The translations under genes were made by a program, and so were the position numbers. A DNA stretch of 64,000 nt from Nocardioides glacieisoli (GTDB lineage: Bacteria > Actinomycetota > Actinomycetes > Propionibacteriales > Nocardioidaceae), in the NCBI RefSeq assembly GCF_004137245.1, contig NZ_SDWS01000004.1, forward strand, positions 186,001 through 250,000. Reading direction: 5' to 3'. This document shows, in pieces, positions 60,360 to 64,000 of this stretch; the first letter of the stretch is position 1; the number at the start of each line of letters is the position of its first letter. The notes beneath the pieces are model-generated. The model searched no databases, was not told the DNA's origin, and saw nothing but the letters and a program-made list of their open reading frames with translations.

Positions 60360-60854
60360 TCATGGTCGCGCGCCGGTACCTGTAGAACCGTAGCCCCCGG
60401 CGCCCCGCACCGAGTCCGGCAGCACCCCCACCTCGACGAACCGGGCGCGCTCGAACTTCTGGATCACCAGCTGGGCGATCCGGTCGCCGCGCGCGAGCGT
60501 GACCGACTCGGTCGGGTCGTGGTTGATCAGCAGGACCTTGATCTCGCCGCGGTAGCCCGCGTCGACCGTGCCGGGGCTGTTCACGATCGAGATCCCGTGG
60601 CGCGCCGCGAGGCCCGACCGCGGGTGCACGAGCGCGACGTAGCCGTCCGGCAGGGCGATCGACAGCCCCGTCGGCACCATCGCCCGCTCCCCCGGTCCCA
60701 GCGTGATGTCCACCGTCGTGTGGAGGTCGGCGCCGGCGTCGCCGGGGTGGGCGTAGGTCGGCAGGGGCAGGTCCGGGTCGAGGCGGACGACGGCGATGTC
60801 GAGGTCGCTGTCGAGGTCGCTGTCGAGGTCGCTGTCGAGGTCGCTGTCGGGCAC
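60360..60854 (-). CDS. dut: Deoxyuridine triphosphatase
   Basis: A 164-residue trimeric dUTPase that hydrolyses dUTP to dUMP. Five motifs are clear: PGDAGADL (motif 1), PRSGLA (2), [11 protein letters not shown] (3), RGDRIAQLV (4) and the C-terminal GGYGSTGTG (5). An odd N-terminal tail repeats Asp-Leu-Asp-Ser four times, encoded by a 12-bp microsatellite (60801-60848). GTG start; TAGATT (60863-60868) ends 8 nt upstream, within a 38-bp divergent gap. Confidence 0.96.
   Translation of the reverse strand: MPDSDLDSDLDSDLDSDLDIAVVRLDPDLPLPTYAHPGDAGADLHTTVDITLGPGERAMVPTGLSIALPDGYVALVHPRSGLAARHGISIVNSPGTVDAGYRGEIKVLLINHDPTESVTLARGDRIAQLVIQKFERARFVEVGVLPDSVRGAGGYGSTGTGARP
60801..60848. repeat. 12-bp x 4 tandem repeat in dut
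   Basis: Four perfect copies of GAGGTCGCTGTC in the 5' end of dut (minus-strand frame Asp-Ser-Asp-Leu). Because the unit is a multiple of 3, slippage would change tail length without a frameshift. Confidence 0.9.
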
Positions 60855-60892
60855 GAGGGAGGAATCTATCGGCCATCTATAGGATCTGGGCC

Positions 60893-61351
60893 GTGGACTA
60901 CGCCGAACGCCTCACCGTTCCGCTGCGCTGGTGGGTGCAGGGCACGATGCTGGTGGCCTCGCTGTGGCTCGCGTTCATCGTGGCCGTCCCCGAGCCCCTG
61001 GCGTGGTCGATCGCCGCCGGCGCGCTGGTGGCGATGGTGGCGCTCTTCGTGAGCTACGGCCGCCCGCGGGTCGCCGTGGAGAACGGCACCTTCAGCGCCG
61101 GTCGCGCCCACATCGGCCTCGAGCACGTCGGCGAGGTGACCGCACTGGACGCCGACGGCGTACGCCGGCAAGCGGGCGTCGACGCGGACGCACGGGCGTA
61201 TCTCCTGCTGCGTCCCTACCTCAAGCGCGGGGTGCGGGTCGACATCACGGACCCGGCCGACCCGGCGCCGTACTGGCTCGTGAGCTGCCGTCGACCGGAG
61301 GCCGTCGTCACGGCCGTCAGGGTGGGCCGGACCGCGGGACGCTCTGGGTAG
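60893..61351 (+). CDS. DUF3093 membrane protein
   Basis: A 152-residue protein with two adjacent membrane helices (about 18-38 and 43-63: [37 protein letters not shown]). A soluble domain follows, with [31 protein letters not shown] cut in the DUF3093 pattern and [10 protein letters not shown]. Equivalent to Rv2698. GTG start; TAGGAT (60880-60885) ends 7 nt upstream. Function unknown. Confidence 0.87.
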   Translation: MDYAERLTVPLRWWVQGTMLVASLWLAFIVAVPEPLAWSIAAGALVAMVALFVSYGRPRVAVENGTFSAGRAHIGLEHVGEVTALDADGVRRQAGVDADARAYLLLRPYLKRGVRVDITDPADPAPYWLVSCRRPEAVVTAVRVGRTAGRSG

Positions 61352-61361
61352 GGTTGCCGTC

Positions 61362-61691
61362 ATGGCCTCCCAGGAACCCTCGAACAGCAAGTTCTTCTCG
61401 GCGTTCTCCCTCGTCGCCGCCGTCGGTGCCGCCGCCGTGGCCAAGAAGGTGCTCACCACCTCGTGGCGCGCAGCGACGGGCAAGAATCCGCCCGCCAACC
61501 CCGCCGACCCCGACGTGGGCATGGGCGAGGCGGTCATGTTCGCCGCGGTCAGCGGCACCCTCATCGGAGTGGCCCGGATGCTGGCCGCCCGTCGCGCGGC
61601 CGACTACTACGCCAAGTCGACCGGTCACCTGCCGCCGCAGTTGAAGAAGGACGGCCAGGACGCGTCGAAGGCCTCCGCACCCCAGTCCTGA
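61362..61691 (+). CDS. DUF4235 membrane protein
   Basis: A 109-residue protein with two hydrophobic segments (FFSAFSLVAAVGAAAVAKK and EAVMFAAVSGTLIGVARMLAA) around a short loop containing TSWRAATGKNPP, as in DUF4235 proteins. Function unknown. TAGGGT (61349-61354) overlaps the end of the DUF3093 gene and ends 7 nt before the ATG, so it can be expressed on its own as a leaderless mRNA. Confidence 0.82.
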   Translation: MASQEPSNSKFFSAFSLVAAVGAAAVAKKVLTTSWRAATGKNPPANPADPDVGMGEAVMFAAVSGTLIGVARMLAARRAADYYAKSTGHLPPQLKKDGQDASKASAPQS

Positions 61692-62049
61692 GCCGCCTGC
61701 ACTGACGCCCGAGGCCCCTCGCCGCTGCGGAGGCGGGCGTCTGCCTGCGTCGTCGTACGCCCCACCACTGTCACCTCCCCGCCGGCACTGGCCAGTGAGT
61801 CTCTGAGCGACTCAACACCTGTGCGTGAGGAGCTGCCGCGCTCAGTGGCCCGTGAGTCTCTCAGCGACTCGTTGGCCAGTGCCGAGGCGCGAGCGGGCCC
61901 ACCGCCGAGACCGGCCCAGGGCGGGCCAGGAACCGTCCACAGGTACCGCACATGCTGTGCGGACGGCTCGATTGTGGATGACCGACCTGCACTGTCCTAC
62001 CGCCGCTCTGTGATGAAACGGACACGACATCACTCGAAGGGGCAGGCAG
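61692..62049. other. 358-bp intergenic region
   Basis: I see no protein gene or tRNA here. It holds the nested repeat described at 61784-61883 and the promoter region and Shine-Dalgarno (AAGGGG) of the HTH gene at 62050. Confidence 0.7.
61784..61883. repeat. Nested inverted and direct repeat upstream of HTH gene
   Basis: The 30-nt arms 61784-61813 and 61854-61883 are inverted copies matching at about 26 of 30 bases (outer part GGCACTGGCCA perfect). Each arm also contains GTGAGTCTCT-G/C-AGCGACTC, itself a near palindrome, so the arms are direct repeats as well (18 of 19). It lies 167 bp before the HTH gene. Confidence 0.8.
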
Positions 62050-62652
62050 ATGGTGGGGACGATTCACCCGCTCAGGACGACGGACCTGACGGAGGAGGAA
62101 CGGGACTGGATGCTGATGGGGCCGTTCGATGGTGGGGTGCCGGGCCTCGTGCGTCGGGTACGTCGCATCCTCGACGTCTCGCAGCGGGGGCTGGCCGCGA
62201 TCCTCGAGGTCTCCCAGTCGGTCGTCGCACGCTGGGAGACCGGGAGGACCAGTCCGCGAGTCAGCGTCGTCCAGCGGCTGCTCACGCTGGCCGGGATCAG
62301 GGTCGAGCTCAGGGACGAGGACACCGGCGAGGAGGTCGGTGCGATGCGGGCCGACGGAGCCCGTAACCGGGGCGGCAACCGGTATCCCGCTCACGTCGAC
62401 CTCGAGGTGACCGGGTGGTGGGTGCCACGCCAGGACCGGCGGATGACGACGATCGGCTACATCGTGAACCTGAGGCGCTCACGTGAGCTGGGAAGGCCGG
62501 CCGTGCACTACCGGGTCTGTCCGCGCTTCAAGGAGATCCAACGGATGCTCTTCGGCACACCGGACGACCACCCGGCCCGCCACCAGCTCCATGCCGAGGC
62601 CGAGCACCTCCAGGACCTGCACGATGACCGCAGGCGAGCCCGCACCGCATGA
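62050..62652 (+). CDS. Helix-turn-helix (XRE-like) protein
   Basis: A 200-residue protein. Residues 30-85 form an XRE/Cro-type HTH: VRRVRRILDVSQRGLAAIL, EVSQSVVARWETGRTSP, VSVVQRLLTLAGIRVEL. The C-terminal part is rich in charged residues (GGNRYPAHVDLEVTGWW, HYRVCPRFKEIQRML) without a known sensor domain. It may regulate its own promoter through the upstream repeats. Start ATG with AAGGGGCAGGCAG before it. It interrupts the otherwise conserved dut-suhB block. Confidence 0.82.
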   Translation: MVGTIHPLRTTDLTEEERDWMLMGPFDGGVPGLVRRVRRILDVSQRGLAAILEVSQSVVARWETGRTSPRVSVVQRLLTLAGIRVELRDEDTGEEVGAMRADGARNRGGNRYPAHVDLEVTGWWVPRQDRRMTTIGYIVNLRRSRELGRPAVHYRVCPRFKEIQRMLFGTPDDHPARHQLHAEAEHLQDLHDDRRRARTA

Positions 62653-62656
62653 GCAA

Positions 62657-62684
62657 CGCCCGCCCCCCACGAGAGGGACGGGCG
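62657..62684. terminator. Hairpin terminator between convergent genes
   Basis: CGCCCG (62657-62662) pairs with CGGGCG (62679-62684), and inner CCC/GGG extends the stem. It lies just after the HTH stop and before the end of the convergent DUF4193 gene. Confidence 0.6.
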
Positions 62685-62701
62685 CTGTGTGAGACCGCGG
62701 A

Positions 62702-62992
62702 TCAGATGCAGTCGCGGCAGATGAGCTTCTTCTCGTCCGCGAGCTGCGAGCGGTGGTGAACCAGGAAGCAGCTCATGCAGGTGAACTCGTCGTCCTGCCG
62801 CGGCATGACCTCGACCGCCAGCTCCTCGTGCGAGAGATCGGCGCCGGGCAGCTCGAATGACTCGGCCGCCTCGGTCTCGTCCTCGTCGACCTTGCCGGAG
62901 TTCTTGTCGTGACGTCGGGCCTTGAGCTCCTCGATGCTCTCCTCGCTCTGGTCCTCCTCGGACTTGCGCGGCGCGTCGTAGTCGGTGGCCAT
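62702..62992 (-). CDS. DUF4193 protein with zinc-ribbon-like cysteines
   Basis: A 96-residue acidic protein, equivalent to Rv2699c. The N-terminal two thirds are charged (EEDQSEESIEELKARRHDKN). The last 30 residues carry a likely metal site: CMSC (residues about 73-76) and CRDC near the C terminus, with HH between. ATG at 62992 has GAGAGG 5 nt upstream. A sigma-R/sigma-H-type promoter lies 140-165 bp upstream on the same strand. Function unknown; a role linked to transcription or thiol stress is speculation. Confidence 0.9.
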   Translation of the reverse strand: MATDYDAPRKSEEDQSEESIEELKARRHDKNSGKVDEDETEAAESFELPGADLSHEELAVEVMPRQDDEFTCMSCFLVHHRSQLADEKKLICRDCI

Positions 62993-63130
62993 CGATTCCT
63001 CTCCCCATACGGTGGTCCCTGGCCGGCCGGTTCGCGGCGCGGGGGTGGGACCCAGTTGTGCTCGTCGTCGGCGCCAGATTGTGCACCATGGAACAGCCCT
63101 GTGGTGAGCCGGTCCGCAACGTGTCGCCTG

Positions 63131-63157
63131 AACAGTGGAGTACGTCTCCCTATTCCC
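63131..63157 (-). promoter_or_regulatory. Candidate sigma-R/sigma-H promoter of the DUF4193 gene
   Basis: On the minus strand GGGAAT (63157-63152), 18-nt spacer, GTT (63133-63131). This fits the GGGAAT-N18-GTT consensus of the thiol-oxidative-stress ECF sigma factors. It would give a 5' UTR of about 130 nt. Confidence 0.5.
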
Positions 63158-63209
63158 GCAATCCCGGGCAGGACCAGTCACCTGTTCGAGCGGGTTGCGC
63201 AGCGTTGCC

Positions 63210-64000
63210 TCAGGCGAGGAAGCCGGCGGTCCCGAGGGCCTCGACGAAGCTGTCCCAGCCGTCGGCCGTGGTGCCCACGACGACGTTGCGCAGGTCACCC
63301 GAGTCGAGGGGCGCACTGCCGTCGAGGAGGTCGAACCGGCCTCCCGACTCGAGCAGCACGAGCCCGCCCGCCGACCAGTCCCACGGCTTCGGCCCCGCCT
63401 CGACGTAGGCGTCCGCGCTGCCGTCGGCGACGTGGCACAGGTCCAGCGCGCACGACCCCATCCGGCGGATGTCGCGGACCTCCGGCAGGAGCCGGGCGAC
63501 GCAGGCGGCCTGGTGCTCGCGGACGGCCCGCTGGTAGCCGAAGCCCGTGAGGACGAGCCGCTCCTGCAGCGGCGGGGTGGGACGTACGCCGATGGGGCGG
63601 CCGCTGCGGGTGGCACCGTGGCCCAGCGCGGCGGCGTACACGACCTCGGACAGGATCCCGACCACGGCACCCGCCACCACCGTGCCGTCGACCTCGGCGG
63701 CGACCGAGACCGCGCAGTCGGGCAGGCCGTAGAGGTAGTTCACGGTGCCGTCGATCGGGTCGAGGATCCACCGCACGCCGCTCGTGCCCTCGTGGTCGTC
63801 GCCCTCCTCGCCCCGGATCGAGTCGTCCGGCCGGATCTCCAGCAGGCGCTCGCGCAGCAGGTCCTCCGTCGCCCGGTCGGCGCGGGTCACGACGTCGGTC
63901 GAGCTGGACTTGGTGTCGGCCACCTCGACGCCGTCGTGCCGCATCCGGCGCGCCAGGGTGGCGGCCTCGCGCCCGACGGTGAGGGCGACCTCGCGCAGCG
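63210..64000 (-). CDS. suhB: Inositol monophosphatase family protein (partial at window edge)
   Basis: The 3' 263 codons of a Mg2+-dependent phosphatase (inositol-1-phosphatase/SuhB, cf. Rv2701c). Metal ligands are in GEEGDD and WILDPIDGTVNYLYG, and the C-terminal metal/substrate motif in KPWDWSAGGLVLLESGG. The frame stays open to the window end: upstream of the internal Met at 63944 the residues REVALTVGREAATLARRM fit the family N-terminal helix, so the true start is outside. It could also act on other sugar phosphates or PAP. Confidence 0.9.
   Translation of the reverse strand, partial: LREVALTVGREAATLARRMRHDGVEVADTKSSSTDVVTRADRATEDLLRERLLEIRPDDSIRGEEGDDHEGTSGVRWILDPIDGTVNYLYGLPDCAVSVAAEVDGTVVAGAVVGILSEVVYAAALGHGATRSGRPIGVRPTPPLQERLVLTGFGYQRAVREHQAACVARLLPEVRDIRRMGSCALDLCHVADGSADAYVEAGPKPWDWSAGGLVLLESGGRFDLLDGSAPLDSGDLRNVVVGTTADGWDSFVEALGTAGFLA

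Noticed and set aside
63210..63944. suhB as a complete gene starting at 63944
   Set aside because: The frame continues to the window edge with family-like residues, so the internal Met is not the start.

Overview
The window is a high-GC actinobacterial chromosome segment, most like Nocardioides or a close relative. Grounds for this are the roughly 70 % GC, the many GTG starts, the GTGA and ATGA gene junctions, the actinobacterial integration host factor, and gene blocks in the same order as in Mycobacterium tuberculosis. I recognise 66 protein genes plus two tiny ORFs with possible regulatory roles. I saw no rRNA, tRNA, CRISPR array, insertion sequence or prophage. The last gene (suhB) runs off the right edge.

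Left part, 1-28.6 kb, mostly minus strand. A standalone LigD-type polymerase, a secreted protein and an ATPase precede a housekeeping run: rsmB, a MmcQ/YjbR protein, fmt, def, priA, metK, coaBC, rpoZ, gmk, mihF. This run continues into the pyrimidine genes pyrF, a class 1B pyrD-like gene, pyrK, class 2 pyrD, carB, carA, and later pyrC, pyrB, pyrR. The pyr genes form two transcription units (pyrR-pyrB-pyrC and carA-...-pyrF). Each begins with an almost identical PyrR-binding leader that abuts the Shine-Dalgarno sequence. Between the units lie an ABC-F protein with an attenuator-like leader, a CoA-transferase, two VOC proteins and a DUF3060 protein.

Middle part, 28.6-41.7 kb: fatty-acid metabolism. 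It holds a FadA2-like thiolase, a large FabG and a MaoC hydratase (the Rv0243-Rv0242c-Rv0241c set), a TesB thioesterase, a PAC2 protein and a fadA-fadB beta-oxidation operon. An amino-acid permease and dxs (isoprenoid precursor synthesis) follow.

Right part, 41.7-64 kb. A patch of small accessory enzymes includes a tandem Nudix protein, two thiamine-related proteins and an unknown gene under a textbook actinobacterial SOS box. Next come aconitase behind a perfect 18-bp palindrome and an odd coiled-coil membrane protein. Last is a block that matches M. tuberculosis Rv2689c-Rv2701c: RNA methyltransferase, KimA-like K+ transporter, two TrkA proteins, DUF3159, OB-fold, DUF3710, dut, DUF3093, then an extra DUF4235 protein and an HTH protein, DUF4193, suhB.

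A striking window-wide pattern is that about 25 genes have a TAnnnT-type -10 hexamer ending only 6-8 nt before the start codon, which predicts leaderless mRNAs. I used it to choose several starts. The most notable oddities are: a recombinant mini-gene between pyrR and pyrB; a PyrDB-like protein that lacks the catalytic cysteine and sits beside an intact class 2 enzyme; the SOS-controlled unknown gene; the ABC-F leader; and nested palindromes at 8.25, 38.2 and 61.8 kb.
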